Shown here: piece after piece, positions 1 to 9,900 of the stretch | Layout of the letters: each line of letters begins with the position of its first letter | How positions within the stretch are numbered: the stretch's first letter is position 1 | DNA from: Azospirillum thiophilum | Lineage (GTDB): Bacteria; Pseudomonadota; Alphaproteobacteria; Azospirillales; Azospirillaceae | Length of the DNA: 64,000 nucleotides | Assembly (NCBI RefSeq): GCF_001305595.1 | Contig: NZ_CP012403.1 | Span: forward strand, 704,501 to 768,500 | Direction of reading: 5' to 3' | Made by a program: the position numbers and the translations under genes | The notes under the pieces: generated by a model | The model's input: the letters and a program-made list of their open reading frames with translations, nothing else | What the model was told of the DNA's origin: nothing | Database searches by the model: none

Positions 1-765
1 CTGGGCATCGTTCCGCGCGGCCTGCCCGAGATCGACCGGTATCGTCGCTCCGTGATCGAGCCGGCGGTGCCGGACGGCGTTGCGGACATCGGTGCCAGGG
101 CGGAGCCGAACCTGGAACTTCTCGACCGGCTGGCGCCGGCGCGTTTCGTCACCGACGGCATGCTGTCCGCCGTGCGCGGCCGGCTGGAACGGATCGCCCC
201 GCTGACCCTCTATCAATCCTTCGACACCGGATCCGTCGAGGGCGGGCGACCGCGCGGTCAGCTCGCCTTCGCCATCGCCTCCCTGCGCGGGCTGGCGGAC
301 GGCCTCGGCATGGTGGATGCGGCTGACCGTGCAATCGCCCGGCTCGACGAAGCACTGGAGGAGGCGCGTGCCGGCCTGATCGGGCGGGAGCGGCGCCCGC
401 TCTATGTTCTCAGCGTCCTCGACGGGCGCCGCGTCCTCATCCACGGGCGCAACAGCCTTTACCAGGATGTCCTCGACCGGCTTGGGATCGAGAATGCCTG
501 GACCGGTCCAAGCGGCCCCTACGGCCACGCCACCGTGACCATGGACCGGCTTACCGGACGCCCCGATGCCGGACTGGTCAACATCGGCAGCGAGGGCAAG
601 CGGGCGCTGGAGGCGCTGGCCGACCTGCCGCTGTTCGCCGGGCTGCCCTTCCTGCGCGAAGACCGGGTCACCATCCTGCCGCCCATCCTGTTCTATGGCG
701 GCGTCCCGACGGCGGAACGCTTCGTCCGCCTGCTCGGCGAAAGGCTTCCGCAGCGCCATGGCTGA
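1..765 (+). CDS. fhuD: Fe-siderophore ABC transporter, periplasmic binding protein (3' part)
   Basis: The reading frame is open at the left edge, so the N-terminus and signal peptide lie outside the window; about 254 residues remain. The visible part has the FhuD/FecB-type clamshell: a segment reading VADIGARAEPNLELLDRL, matching the family pattern in which a residue run on 'G-x-x-x-E/Q-P-N-x-E-L' precedes the statement of the second lobe, and a late NIGSEGKRALEALADLPLF stretch. The family binds ferric siderophores in the periplasm and delivers them to the FhuB/FhuC permease. The next gene, fhuB, starts inside its last codons (ATG at 758, stop at 763..765), so the two are translationally coupled. 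Assignment to the hydroxamate (FhuD) subtype rests on the fused FhuB that follows; the actual ligand is inferred to be the siderophore made by this locus. Confidence 0.85.
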   Translation: MGIVPRGLPEIDRYRRSVIEPAVPDGVADIGARAEPNLELLDRLAPARFVTDGMLSAVRGRLERIAPLTLYQSFDTGSVEGGRPRGQLAFAIASLRGLADGLGMVDAADRAIARLDEALEEARAGLIGRERRPLYVLSVLDGRRVLIHGRNSLYQDVLDRLGIENAWTGPSGPYGHATVTMDRLTGRPDAGLVNIGSEGKRALEALADLPLFAGLPFLREDRVTILPPILFYGGVPTAERFVRLLGERLPQRHG

Positions 766-2752
766 CACCGCGATCCCGACCCCGCCCCGCCGGTTCGGTC
801 CCGCATGGCCGGTGACCGGCCTGTTCCTGCTGGCCGGACTGGCTTCCCTTCTGGTCCTCGACCGGCAACTGCCGCCGGCGCTGTGGTGGAGGGCGCTGGT
901 CGATCCCGATCCGGCGCGGCTCGACCAGCTTGCCGCCCATTACGTCCTGTTTCCGCGCTTCGCGGTCGCCTTGCTGGTCGGGGCGGCGCTTGGGCTTGCC
1001 GGCACCATCCTGCAGCAGGTTCTGCGCAACCCGTTGGCCGAGCCCGCCACCCTCGGCATATCCGCCGGCGCGCACCTGTCGCTGGCCGTCGCCACCCTGT
1101 GGCTGCCGGACGTTCTGGCGCTGGGGCGGGAATGGGTCGCCCTGGCCGGGGCCGGGCTGTCGGCGGCGGCGCTGCTGGCGCTGTCCTGGCGCAAGGGGTT
1201 GTCGCCGGTCACCGTCGTGCTGGCCGGCCTCGTCCTCAGCCTCTATGCCGGGTCGGTCAGCGGCGTGATGGTGCTGTTCAACCACGATTTGCTGATCGGC
1301 CTGTTCCTGTGGGGCGCCGGCTTCCTCGACCAGCAGGATTGGGGCATGGCCGCCTTCCTGGCGCCCCGGCTGGCGGTGCTGGCGGTCGCCGCCATGCTGG
1401 TGCTGCGCCCGCTGGTCCTGCTTGGCCTGGGGGAGGGCGGGGCGCGCAGCCTGGGGCTGTCGGTGGCGGGCGCCCGTCTGGCCGGGCTGCTGATCGCGGT
1501 GATGCTGGCCGCCCTGACGGTCGCCGCCGTCGGCGTGGTCAGCTTCGTCGGGCTGGCGGCGCCGACCATCGTCGGCATGGCCGGCGCCCGCCGGCTGGGG
1601 CAGCGGATGCTGTGGGCGCCCCTGTGCGGCGCCGCCCTGCTGTGGGCGACCGACGCCCTGGTGCTGATGGCGCCCATCACCTACCGGGAACTGCCGACCG
1701 GCGCCGTCACGGCGGTGCTCGGCGTGCCGATGCTGCTGTGGCTGCTGCCGCGGCTGCGCAGTTCGGCACCTCCGGCCCTGTCCAGCGCGCCACCGCCGCC
1801 ACGAGCGTCCCGGCCGGCCCTGGTGCTCGCCGGGGCCGCCCTGCTGCTGCCGCTTGCCTTGTGGATGGCCGTCGCCTTCGGTTCCGGGCCGGGTGGCTGG
1901 GAGTGGAGTGCCGGCGGCGACCTTGCCGCGCTGGCATCCTGGCGCCTGCCGCGGGCGCTGGCCGCCCTGTCCGGCGGGGCCATGCTTGCGGTCGCGGGCG
2001 CGATGCTGCAGCGGATGACCGGCAACCCGCTGGCGGCGCCCGAAATCCTCGGCGTCTCATCCGGTGCGATTCTCGGCGTGATCGTGCTGATGTTCTCGGC
2101 GGACGCCCCGGACCGCGGCGCGCAGATCGCGGCCGGCGGGGCGGGGGCGGTCGCGGTGCTGGCGGCGATGCTGGCGCTCGGCCGCAAGGACGGCTTCTCG
2201 CCCGACCGGCTGCTGCTGGCCGGCATCGCCACCAGTTCGATTTCCGGCGTCGTCGTCGCCGTCCTGATGGCCGGCCAGGATCCGCGCCTGCAAACACTCG
2301 TCACCTGGCTGTCCGGTTCCACCTACATGGTGGGGTGGACCGACGGGCTGGTGGCGCTTCTCCTGGCGCTGCTCGCCATCGGCGCCATTCCCTTCGTCGC
2401 CCGCTGGCTCGACCTGCTGCCGCTCGGCGGCGGGGTGGCCGCCGCGCTGGGGGTCAGCCCGTCGCTCAGCCGCATCGCGCTGTTCAGCCTGTCGGCACTG
2501 CTGACCGCGGCGGCGACGCTGATCGTCGGACCGCTGAGCTTCGTCGGGCTGATGGGGCCGCATCTGGCCCGCATGCTCGGCCTGCAGCGGGCGGCGGCCC
2601 ATCTCGCCGGCTCCGCCATGCTCGGCGGCCTGATCATGCTGATGGCCGACTGGCTCGGCCGCAGCGTGATCTTTCCCTATCAGGTGCCGGCCGGGCTGCT
2701 CGCCTCGGTGATCGGCGGACCCTTTCTTCTCTGGCTGCTGGGACGGCGCTGA
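758..2752 (+). CDS. fhuB: Fe(3+)-hydroxamate-type ABC permease, fused double-length FhuB
   Basis: A 664-residue integral membrane protein made of two tandem FecCD-type permease halves (about residues 20-345 and 360-664), which is the hallmark of FhuB as opposed to the separate FecC/FecD or FepD/FepG pairs. Each half has the family signature near its start: ILQQVLRNPLAEPATLGIS in the first half and LQRMTGNPLAAPEILGVS in the second. Each also carries a later conserved loop, VGVVSFVGLAAPTIV and IVGPLSFVGLMGPHLAR, which contacts the ATPase. ATG 758 is chosen because it overlaps the fhuD stop and gives a protein of normal FhuB length; upstream in-frame sequence is merely fhuD read in another frame. 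It transports ferric siderophore across the inner membrane with FhuD and FhuC. Confidence 0.93.
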   Translation: MADTAIPTPPRRFGPAWPVTGLFLLAGLASLLVLDRQLPPALWWRALVDPDPARLDQLAAHYVLFPRFAVALLVGAALGLAGTILQQVLRNPLAEPATLGISAGAHLSLAVATLWLPDVLALGREWVALAGAGLSAAALLALSWRKGLSPVTVVLAGLVLSLYAGSVSGVMVLFNHDLLIGLFLWGAGFLDQQDWGMAAFLAPRLAVLAVAAMLVLRPLVLLGLGEGGARSLGLSVAGARLAGLLIAVMLAALTVAAVGVVSFVGLAAPTIVGMAGARRLGQRMLWAPLCGAALLWATDALVLMAPITYRELPTGAVTAVLGVPMLLWLLPRLRSSAPPALSSAPPPPRASRPALVLAGAALLLPLALWMAVAFGSGPGGWEWSAGGDLAALASWRLPRALAALSGGAMLAVAGAMLQRMTGNPLAAPEILGVSSGAILGVIVLMFSADAPDRGAQIAAGGAGAVAVLAAMLALGRKDGFSPDRLLLAGIATSSISGVVVAVLMAGQDPRLQTLVTWLSGSTYMVGWTDGLVALLLALLAIGAIPFVARWLDLLPLGGGVAAALGVSPSLSRIALFSLSALLTAAATLIVGPLSFVGLMGPHLARMLGLQRAAAHLAGSAMLGGLIMLMADWLGRSVIFPYQVPAGLLASVIGGPFLLWLLGRR

Positions 2753-3864
2753 TGCCCCGCTTCTCCTGCGATACCGCGATCCCCCACGACCGGCCCTCCG
2801 CTGCCGCCGGCCGGCTGGTCGCCGCCGCCGAGCCCTACGGCCTGTCCTTTGTCCGGGAGGGCGGCACGCTGGCGGCGAGCGGCGCGTTCGGACGGCTGGC
2901 GCTGACCGTCGGGGCCGATGGGCTGCATCTGCGGGCGGAGGCGGAGGACCGGGGGCTCCTGGAGCGGCTGCGCGCTTCCGTCGGCGAGCAGCTGGTCGGC
3001 CTGCTGGGGGAGGATGTCGCCATCGTCTGGACCGGCGACGTGGAGACCGGACCGCTTTTCGCCGACTTCCGCGAGATCCGGGTCACCGCCGTCCTGGATC
3101 TGACGCCGCGCCTGCGCCGCGTCACCTTCCAGGGCTGCGATCTCGGCCGCTTCGCCACGCCGGACAACCTGCATGTCCGCCTCTATCTGCCGCCGGATGG
3201 GGCGACGGTTCCGTCCTGGCCGCGCCCCGGCCCCGACGGGCGGCCACTCTGGCCCGAGCCGGACCGGCGGCCGGCGGTCCGCTACTACACCCTTCGGCGC
3301 ATCGACGCCGAGGCGGGCGAACTGGACATCGACTTCGTCCTTCATGCCGATGGCGGGCATCCCGCCGGAGCTTCCGATGGCGCTCCCGGTGCCGGTTTCG
3401 CCCGGCGGGCGCGGCCCGGCGACCTCTGCGGCATGTCCGGTCCCTGCGGGCTCGGCATCCGCCCGGCATCCTGGCACCTGCTTGCCGGCGACGAGACCGC
3501 ACTTCCCGCCATCGCCCGCATCCTGGAGGAGCTGCCCGCCGACGCCCGCGGCATCGCCCTGATCGAGGTGGAGGACGCGGCGGACGAAGTGCCGCTTCGG
3601 ACCCCTGCCGGCATCGCCGTCCGCTGGCTGCACCGCCGGGATGCCGGGGCCGACGAGGGGCCGCTGGTGGAGGCGGTGCGCGCCCTGGCGCTGCCGTCCG
3701 ACCCGTCCACCCTGTTCGCCTGGGTCGCTTGCGAGTTCGACGACCTCGGCCGCCTGCGCGACCATCTGCGCGGACGCGGCATCGACCGCGACCGCATGCT
3801 GACCGTCGCCTACTGGCGGCGGACCCCGCCGGCCGCTCCATCAGACCGCAGGACTTCCGCATGA
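2752..3864 (+). CDS. Siderophore-interacting protein (NAD(P)H/FAD ferric-siderophore reductase) with N-terminal DUF2218
   Basis: This 370-residue protein starts in the TGATG overlap with fhuB. Residues about 3-95 form a DUF2218-like domain (pattern F-x-C-x-x-x-I, then a long helix ending IVWTG). The rest is the SIP (ViuB/YqjH-like) flavoreductase: RYYTLR at about residue 177 (the FAD-binding R-x-Y-T motif), GDETALPAI at about 246 (NAD(P)H/FAD site), and AYWRR close to the C-terminus, all diagnostic of SIPs. The family releases iron in the cytoplasm by reducing ferric siderophore. Its place between fhuB and fhuC shows that this importer uses a SIP reductase rather than the FhuF Fe-S reductase. 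The DUF2218 fusion is known for some SIPs, but its function is not established. Confidence 0.9.
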   Translation: MPRFSCDTAIPHDRPSAAAGRLVAAAEPYGLSFVREGGTLAASGAFGRLALTVGADGLHLRAEAEDRGLLERLRASVGEQLVGLLGEDVAIVWTGDVETGPLFADFREIRVTAVLDLTPRLRRVTFQGCDLGRFATPDNLHVRLYLPPDGATVPSWPRPGPDGRPLWPEPDRRPAVRYYTLRRIDAEAGELDIDFVLHADGGHPAGASDGAPGAGFARRARPGDLCGMSGPCGLGIRPASWHLLAGDETALPAIARILEELPADARGIALIEVEDAADEVPLRTPAGIAVRWLHRRDAGADEGPLVEAVRALALPSDPSTLFAWVACEFDDLGRLRDHLRGRGIDRDRMLTVAYWRRTPPAAPSDRRTSA

Positions 3865-4697
3865 CGTCTCCAGCTGCGCCTTTGGCAGCGCACCCGGCAG
3901 TGCTCCCGGCCACGCCGCCTGCCGAGCCTATGTTCCGGATCGAGGGGGTGAGCTTCTCCTTGCCCGGCCGCCTGCTGCTCGACCTGCCGTCCTGCGACCT
4001 GTTTCCCCGCCGGGTGACCGCGCTGATCGGCCATAACGGTTCCGGCAAATCGACCCTGCTGAAGATCCTCGCCCGTCAACAGTTGCCCAGCGGCGGGCGG
4101 GTGCTGTTCGACGGCCAGCCGCTGGACCGCTGGAAGCAACGGGCGCTCGCCCGCCGGATCGGCTACCTGCCGCAACACATGCCGCCGGCTTCCGGGCTGC
4201 TGGTGCGGGAGCTGGTGGCGCTCGGCCGCTATCCCTGGCACGGGGCGCTCGGAGCCTTCCGGGCGGAGGATGCCCGCAAGGTGGAGGAGGCGCTGGCGCT
4301 GACCGACACCGCGCGGTTCGCCGACCGCCTCGTGGACAGCCTGTCGGGCGGCGAGCGGCAGCGGGTGTGGCTGGCCATGCTGATCGCGCAGGACGCCGGC
4401 TGCCTGCTGCTCGACGAGCCGATCTCGGCGCTCGACGTCGCCCATCAGGTGGAGGTGCTGGCGCTGGTCCGCCGCCTGTCGCGCGAGCGCGGCATCGGGG
4501 TGATCGCGGTGCTGCACGACGTGAACATGGCGGCCCGCTTCTGCGACGACATCGTCGCCCTGCATGGCGGACGGCTGATCGACCGCGGCATGCCGGCCGA
4601 GATCATGACCTCCGCCCGGCTGGGCGCCATCTACGGCCTGCCGATGGCGGTGATCCCGCATCCGGATTCCGGAGAGCCGGTCGGGCTGGTCCGCTGA
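3861..4697 (+). CDS. fhuC: Ferric-siderophore ABC transporter ATPase
   Basis: A 278-residue ABC ATPase coupled to the SIP gene by an ATGA overlap. It shows Walker A GHNGSGKST at residues 57-65, the signature LSGGERQR, Walker B CLLLDEP and a switch His (AVLHDVN), in the order and spacing typical of the FhuC/FepC/FecE family. About 23 residues precede the usual family start; a second in-frame ATG at 3930 (MFRIEGVSF) would give the common length, so the first 23 residues may be untranslated or a linker. It powers siderophore import with FhuB and FhuD. It is the last gene of the import operon; a 152-bp gap with a possible new promoter follows. Confidence 0.92.
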   Translation: MTSPAAPLAAHPAVLPATPPAEPMFRIEGVSFSLPGRLLLDLPSCDLFPRRVTALIGHNGSGKSTLLKILARQQLPSGGRVLFDGQPLDRWKQRALARRIGYLPQHMPPASGLLVRELVALGRYPWHGALGAFRAEDARKVEEALALTDTARFADRLVDSLSGGERQRVWLAMLIAQDAGCLLLDEPISALDVAHQVEVLALVRRLSRERGIGVIAVLHDVNMAARFCDDIVALHGGRLIDRGMPAEIMTSARLGAIYGLPMAVIPHPDSGEPVGLVR

Positions 4698-4737
4698 CCC
4701 TCCTGCCGGTTGTTGCGAAGGAATCGCAAATTCCTCC

Positions 4738-4761
4738 TAACGATTCGCCGCGCTGCTTCGT
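4738..4761 (+). promoter_or_regulatory. Possible degenerate iron-starvation (IS) promoter ahead of the biosynthetic operon
   Basis: In the 152-bp gap between fhuC and the mbtH-like gene the sequence reads TAACG, 16 bases, CGT. PvdS-type sigma factors recognise TAAAT-N16-CGT; here the first three bases of the -35 box, the exact spacer and the CGT are present but two -35 bases differ. A matching full-consensus box lies at 31231..31254 ahead of the fourth NRPS gene, and a PvdS-like sigma gene is in the locus, so this is a plausible weaker site. The same gap holds a small dyad, AGGAAT-N5-ATTCCT (4720..4736). No other feature is evident in the gap. Confidence 0.4.
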
Positions 4762-4849
4762 CCAATAGTGCAGGAAGGCGCCGGGTGCTGACCGCGTGAG
4801 CGGCTGGACCGGGATGCCGTCCCACTCCCGACAGTGAACGAGGACAGCG

Positions 4850-5065
4850 ATGGCGTTCGACCGCGAGGACATCACCTTCAAGGTGCTGGTCAACCACGAG
4901 GAACAATATTCCATCTGGCCGGACTACAAGGCGGTTCCGGCCGGCTGGCGCGAGGCGGGCAAGAGCGGCCCCAAGGCCGACTGCCTCGCCTTTGTCGAGC
5001 AGGTGTGGACCGACATGCGGCCGCTCAGCCTGCGCCGCCAGATGGACGAAGCCGCCGCGCGATGA
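4850..5065 (+). CDS. MbtH-like NRPS accessory protein
   Basis: A 71-residue MbtH-family protein. The invariant features are all visible: N-x-E-x-QYSIWP at residues 15-24, P-x-GW, G-x-x-G, the C-L central helix, and WTDMRPLSLR at the end. MbtH-like proteins bind the N-terminal part of NRPS adenylation domains and are needed for their solubility or activity; they usually head siderophore NRPS operons, as here. A GAGGA-like ribosome site lies about 6-10 bases before the ATG. It overlaps the type II thioesterase gene by ATGA, so it is the first cistron of the synthetic operon. Being the only MbtH gene seen, it probably serves all nine adenylation domains. Confidence 0.96.
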   Translation: MAFDREDITFKVLVNHEEQYSIWPDYKAVPAGWREAGKSGPKADCLAFVEQVWTDMRPLSLRRQMDEAAAR

Positions 5066-5832
5066 CGTCCGCGACCACGCCCGCTTCCGGCCGCGCGGCA
5101 GCACCGGCGATGCGGTTGCTCTGCCTCCCCTATTCCGGCGCCAGCGCGATGATCTATGCGCGCTGGAAGCGCCTCGTTCCGTCCTGGCTGGAGGTGGTGC
5201 CGGTGGAGCTGCCGGGCCGCGGCCGGCGGATGGACGAGCCGCCCAGGACCGACCTGACGGCCCTGGCCGTCGAGCTGGCGGACGAGCTGGCTCCGGAAAC
5301 GCGCGGTCCCTTCGCCCTGTTCGGGCACAGCCTGGGCGGTCTCCTCGCCTTCGAGCTGGCCCATGCGCTGCGTGGGCGTGGCCTGGGGGAGCCGCGGATG
5401 CTCTTCGCCTCGGCCGCCGCCGCTCCCAGCCGGCGCGAGGACGGGCGCTGGGCCGAGCCGCTGGACGATGACGGGCTGATCGCCGAGATGCGCCGGCTCA
5501 GCGGCACGGCGGAGGAGGTGTTCGGCAACCGCGACCTGCTGGAGATGGCCCTGCCGGTCCTGCGCGCCGACTTCCTGCTGTGCGGCCGCTATGCCTACCG
5601 CCGCCGTCCGCCGCTGGACTGCCCGATCCGGGTGTTCGGCGGTATGCAGGACGACATCGCCGCCGACCGGCTGCGGGCCTGGTCGGCGGAGACACGGGGG
5701 GAATCCACCCTGGAGATGTTCGACGGCGACCATTTCTTCCTGCGCGCCCACGAGCGTCCGCTTCTCGACCGGCTGGCGGAATGGCTGGGCCGGCCGGCGG
5801 ACCGCCCCGACGCCATCGCCGCGACCGCCTGA
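5062..5832 (+). CDS. Type II thioesterase (NRPS editing)
   Basis: A 256-residue alpha/beta hydrolase of the GrsT/RifR type. The N-terminus LLCLPYSGASAMIYARW is the classic opening of type II thioesterases, the nucleophile is Ser90 in GHSLGG, and the catalytic His lies in GDHFFL near the C-terminus. The family removes misprimed or stalled acyl groups from carrier-protein phosphopantetheine arms. The start at ATG 5062 overlaps the mbtH stop. It sits directly ahead of the tailoring dioxygenase and the NRPS genes, consistent with proof-reading of this assembly line; the final product is released by the separate TE domain at the end of the fourth NRPS. Confidence 0.93.
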   Translation: MTSATTPASGRAAAPAMRLLCLPYSGASAMIYARWKRLVPSWLEVVPVELPGRGRRMDEPPRTDLTALAVELADELAPETRGPFALFGHSLGGLLAFELAHALRGRGLGEPRMLFASAAAAPSRREDGRWAEPLDDDGLIAEMRRLSGTAEEVFGNRDLLEMALPVLRADFLLCGRYAYRRRPPLDCPIRVFGGMQDDIAADRLRAWSAETRGESTLEMFDGDHFFLRAHERPLLDRLAEWLGRPADRPDAIAATA

Positions 5833-5847
5833 TTTCATGAGGGTCCC

Positions 5848-6834
5848 ATGGCCGAGCGTAGTTTCACGATCGAAGACTTTCCCCATGCGCGCGGCGGCCT
5901 GCCGCTGCTGGTGCGGGCGCGCGATCCGCAGGTGGACCTGCTCGACGCCTTCGCCGCCGTGGAGCCGCTGGTGCGCGACTGGCTGCCGCGCTGCGCCGGC
6001 ATCCTCTTCCGCGGCTTCGCGCTGGGCCCGGCGGCGCAGTCGGTCGAGCGCTTCCGCGCCTTCGCCGCCGCCTTCGGCCATCCGCTGCTGAGCTACGAGT
6101 TCGGGTCGACCCCGCGGACCAACGTGACGTCGGGCGTCTACACCTCCACCGAATATCCGGCCGACCAGCACATCCCGCTGCACAACGAGCAGGCCTATAC
6201 CCGCGACTGGCCGATGCGGATCTGGTTCCATTGCGTCCAGGCGGCTCCGGTCGGCGGCGAGACGCCGATCGCCGACAGCCGGGCGATCCACCGGCGGATT
6301 CCCGCGGACATCCGCGAACGGTTCGAGCGGCGCGGCCTGATGTATGTCCGCAATTACGGCAACGGCCTGGACGTGCCCTGGCAGCGGGTGTTCAACACCG
6401 ACGACCGCGCGGCGGTGGAGGCCTATTGCCGCGACCATCGCATCCTCTGCGACTGGAAGGAGGATGGCGAACTGCGCACGCGCCAGATCTGCCAGGCGAC
6501 GGCCCGCCATCCGGTGACCGGCGAGGCGGTGTGGTTCAACCAGGCCCACCTCTTCCACGTCTCCAACCTGCCGGAGGAAGCCAGGGCGGCGCTGCTCGAC
6601 ATCCTCGACGAGGAGGATCTGCCGCGCAACGTCTATCACGCCGACGGCGGCCCCATCGATCCGGCCGACCTCGCCGCCATCCGTGCGGTCCTGGCCGAGG
6701 AGACGGTGCTGTTCCCGTGGCAGACCGGCGACGTGATGATGCTCGACAACATGCTGGCCGCCCATGCCCGCACGCCCTTCAGCGGGCCGCGCAAGGTGGT
6801 GGTCGCCATGGCCGACCCCCATTCCGCCGGCTGA
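5848..6834 (+). CDS. SyrP-like Fe(II)/2-oxoglutarate dioxygenase, probable Asp beta-hydroxylase
   Basis: A 328-residue TauD/TfdA-fold dioxygenase. The iron ligands are seen as LHNE (His112, Glu114) and the distal His306 (AHARTPF), with Arg315 in the position that binds 2-oxoglutarate. The segment TSGVYTSTEYPADQHIPLHNE is typical of the SyrP group, which hydroxylates a carrier-bound amino acid. Several siderophore clusters (SyrP-like enzymes, for example those making beta-hydroxyaspartate) use such enzymes on Asp. The second NRPS contains an adenylation domain with an Asp code (DLTKVGHVG), so this enzyme most likely makes beta-hydroxyaspartate, a bidentate iron ligand. It lies 15 bases after the thioesterase gene with an ordinary start. 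Substrate is inferred. Confidence 0.85.
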   Translation: MAERSFTIEDFPHARGGLPLLVRARDPQVDLLDAFAAVEPLVRDWLPRCAGILFRGFALGPAAQSVERFRAFAAAFGHPLLSYEFGSTPRTNVTSGVYTSTEYPADQHIPLHNEQAYTRDWPMRIWFHCVQAAPVGGETPIADSRAIHRRIPADIRERFERRGLMYVRNYGNGLDVPWQRVFNTDDRAAVEAYCRDHRILCDWKEDGELRTRQICQATARHPVTGEAVWFNQAHLFHVSNLPEEARAALLDILDEEDLPRNVYHADGGPIDPADLAAIRAVLAEETVLFPWQTGDVMMLDNMLAAHARTPFSGPRKVVVAMADPHSAG

Positions 6835-6947
6835 CGGCTCCGCGGCCGGCGCACTGGCCGGCCTTTGCTTTACCCGTGACCGCTCCGCCCCATGATCTGC
6901 CCCATGGCCGCCGGGGGCGCGCCCTTCTGCCTGCACAGGTGACTCCC

Positions 6948-9900
6948 ATGGACAACCGTTCAGACGCCGCCTCCCTTTCGTCGGCCCGGCCTGCGCGCAT
7001 CCCCGCCGAGACGCTGGTCGGCACGTTGCTCGGACGGGCCGCGGAGACGCCCGACGGCATCGCCCTGCGCTTCATCGCCGAGGGGACGGACGACCCGCTC
7101 AGCTATGCGGAGCTGGATCGGCGGGCGCGCGCCATCGCCGTCCGCCTGCGCGGGCGGGCCGGGCCGGGCGACCGCGCCGTCCTGCTGCTGCCGAGCGGTC
7201 CCGATTATGTCGCCGCCTTCTTCGGTTGCCTCTATGCCGGCGTCATCGCCGTGCCGGCCTATCCGCCGGAATCGGTCCGGCCGCAGCATCTGGCCCGGCT
7301 CCAGGGCATCCTTGCCGATGCGCAGCCGCGCTTCATCCTGACGGATTCGGTCCTGCACGGCATGCTGCTGGAGGCATGCCGGGCCATGGCGGGCGGCGGA
7401 ACGCCGGAGCTGCTGGCGGTGGACGGAGTGGATGGCGGGCTTGCCGGCGACTGGTCGATGCCGCCGCTGTCAGGCGAGGACATCGCCTTCCTGCAATACA
7501 CCTCCGGCTCCACCTCGGCGCCCAAGGGGGTGCGGGTCAGCCACGGCACCCTGATCGCCAACGAGCGGCTGATCCATCACGGCTTCGGCATCGGCCCCGA
7601 CGACTGCATCGTCAGCTGGCTGCCGTTGTTCCATGACATGGGCCTGATCGGCGGCCTGCTGCAGCCGATCCACACCGGCATTCCCTGCGTGCTGATGTCG
7701 CCGCGCTATTTCCTGGAGCGGCCGCGGCGCTGGCTGGAGGCCATCGGCCGCTATGGCGGCACCATCAGCGGCGGGCCCGACTTCGCCTTCCGCCTGTGCT
7801 GCGAGCGCATCGCCGACGGCGCGCTGGAGGGGCTGGATCTGCGGTCCTGGCGCCTTGCCTTCTCCGGCTCCGAGCCGATCCGTCCCGACACGCTGGCCCG
7901 CTTCGCCGAGCGCTTCGCCCCGGCGGGGTTCGATCGCCGGTCCTATTTCGCCTGCTACGGGCTGGCCGAGGCGACGCTGTTCGTCACCGGCGGCCGGCGC
8001 GGGGAGGGCATCACCCTGGCGCCGTTCGACGGGCCGGCGCTGGCGGCGAACCGGGCGGTGCCGGCGGCGGCCGGCGCGGCGGCGACGGTGCTGGCCGGCT
8101 GCGGCCATGTGCAGCCCGATCATCCCGTGCGGCTGGTCGATCCGGCCAGCGGCGCGGAGGTCGGAGAGGGAACGGTCGGCGAGATCTGGGCCGGCGGACC
8201 CAGCATCGCCGACGGCTATTGGAGCAATGCGGAGGCGACGGCCCGCAGCTTCGTCGAGCGTGACGGCATCGTCTGGCTGCGCACCGGCGACCTGGGATTT
8301 CTGAAGGACGGCGAGCTGTTCGTCACCGGCCGGCTCAAGGACATGCTGATCGTGCGCGGCCAGAACATCTATCCGCAGGATCTGGAGCGCAGCGTCGAGG
8401 AAGAGGTCGAGGTCGTCCGCAAGGGGCGGGTCGCCGCCTTCGCCGTCGAGCAGGATGGCCGCGAGGGGATCGGCATCGCCGCCGAGATCGGCAGGACGGT
8501 GCTGAAGCTGGTGACGCCGGAGGCGCTGTGCGGCGCCATCGCCGCCGCGGTGGCCGACGCCTGCCAGGAGGCGCCGGCGCTGGTCGCCCTGCTGGAGCCG
8601 GGCGCCCTGCCCAAGACCTCCAGCGGCAAGCTGCAACGCTCCGCCTGCCGGTCCCTGCTCGACGCGGGCGAACTGCCGGCCTTTCATGTCCAGCGCCGGG
8701 GAGCGGCGGCTTCGGCCGCGGACACCGCTCCCCGTCCCCTGACGGGGCGGGAATGCGAGGTCGCCACGGTCTGGGCGGAGGTGCTGGGAACCGCCGTCAC
8801 CGATGCCGGGGCCCATTTCTTCGCGTTGGGCGGCAATTCCGTGTCGGTGGTGCAGGTGGTCGCCCGGCTGCGCGAGCGCTGCGGACTGGCGGCCGACGTC
8901 GCCGACCTGTTCCGCCATCCGACGTTGGCGGAGTTTGCCGGCCGGCTGTCCAACGCCGTCCCCGCCATGCTCCGGGCGGCGTCGCCGCAGACAGGCGGGA
9001 CGGAGCGCATCGCCGAACCGTCGGCGGCCCAGGCCCGCATGTGGTTCAACTGGAAGCTCGACCCGCGGGACTGCGGCTACACCATTTCCGGGCGGGTCCA
9101 ACTGCGCGGGCCGCTGCGACGCGATCTCGTCCAGGCGGCGGTCGACGTGCTGGTCGGTCGCCACGAGAGCCTGCGCACCGTCTTCCGCGAGGAGGCCGGC
9201 CGGCCGGTTCAGCTTGTGCGGCCCGCCGGAACGCTGCCGGTCGCCGTCCGTCTCGCCGATCTGTCCGGCGACGGGGACCGCGAAGCCGCGCTGCGCCGCC
9301 TGCTGGAGGAGGAGGTCCGCGCGCCCTTCGATCTGGTGGACGGCCCGCTGATGCGGGTGCAGCTGATCGCCTGCGACGCCGACGACCATCATCTGCAGGT
9401 CACCCTGCATCACGCCATCGCCGACGGCTGGTCGATGAACGTCCTGCTCGACGAGTTCGGCGAGGCCTATGCCGCCGGCTGCGAGGGCAGGGCGCCCGAG
9501 CTGCCGGCACTGGCCGTCCAGTATGCCGACGTCGCCCGCTGGCAGCGCGACCTGCTGGAGGCGGGGGAGGGGGCACGCCAGCTCGCCTATTGGGCCGGCC
9601 GGCTGGGCGACCGACAGCCGGTGCTGGACCTGCCGGCCGACCGTCCGCGCTCCGCCGGCGGCAGCCAGCGCGGGGCGGCGGTCCATTGCGCCATCGACGA
9701 CGGGCTCGCCACCGGCCTGCGTGCGCTGGCGCGGCGGATGGGGGTGACGCTGCCGACCCTGCTGCTCGCCAGCTACGCGGCATTACTGCACCGCTATTCC
9801 GGCCAGGACGACATCCGCGTCGGCTGCACGCTGGCCAACCGGCGCAGCGTGGACAGCGAAAGGCTGATCGGCTTCTTCGTCAACATGGTGGTGCTGTGCG

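Noticed and set aside
805..2751. Long upstream extension of the siderophore reductase frame through fhuB
   Set aside because: The extension is fhuB read in another frame; the reductase domain begins right after the ATG at 2752.
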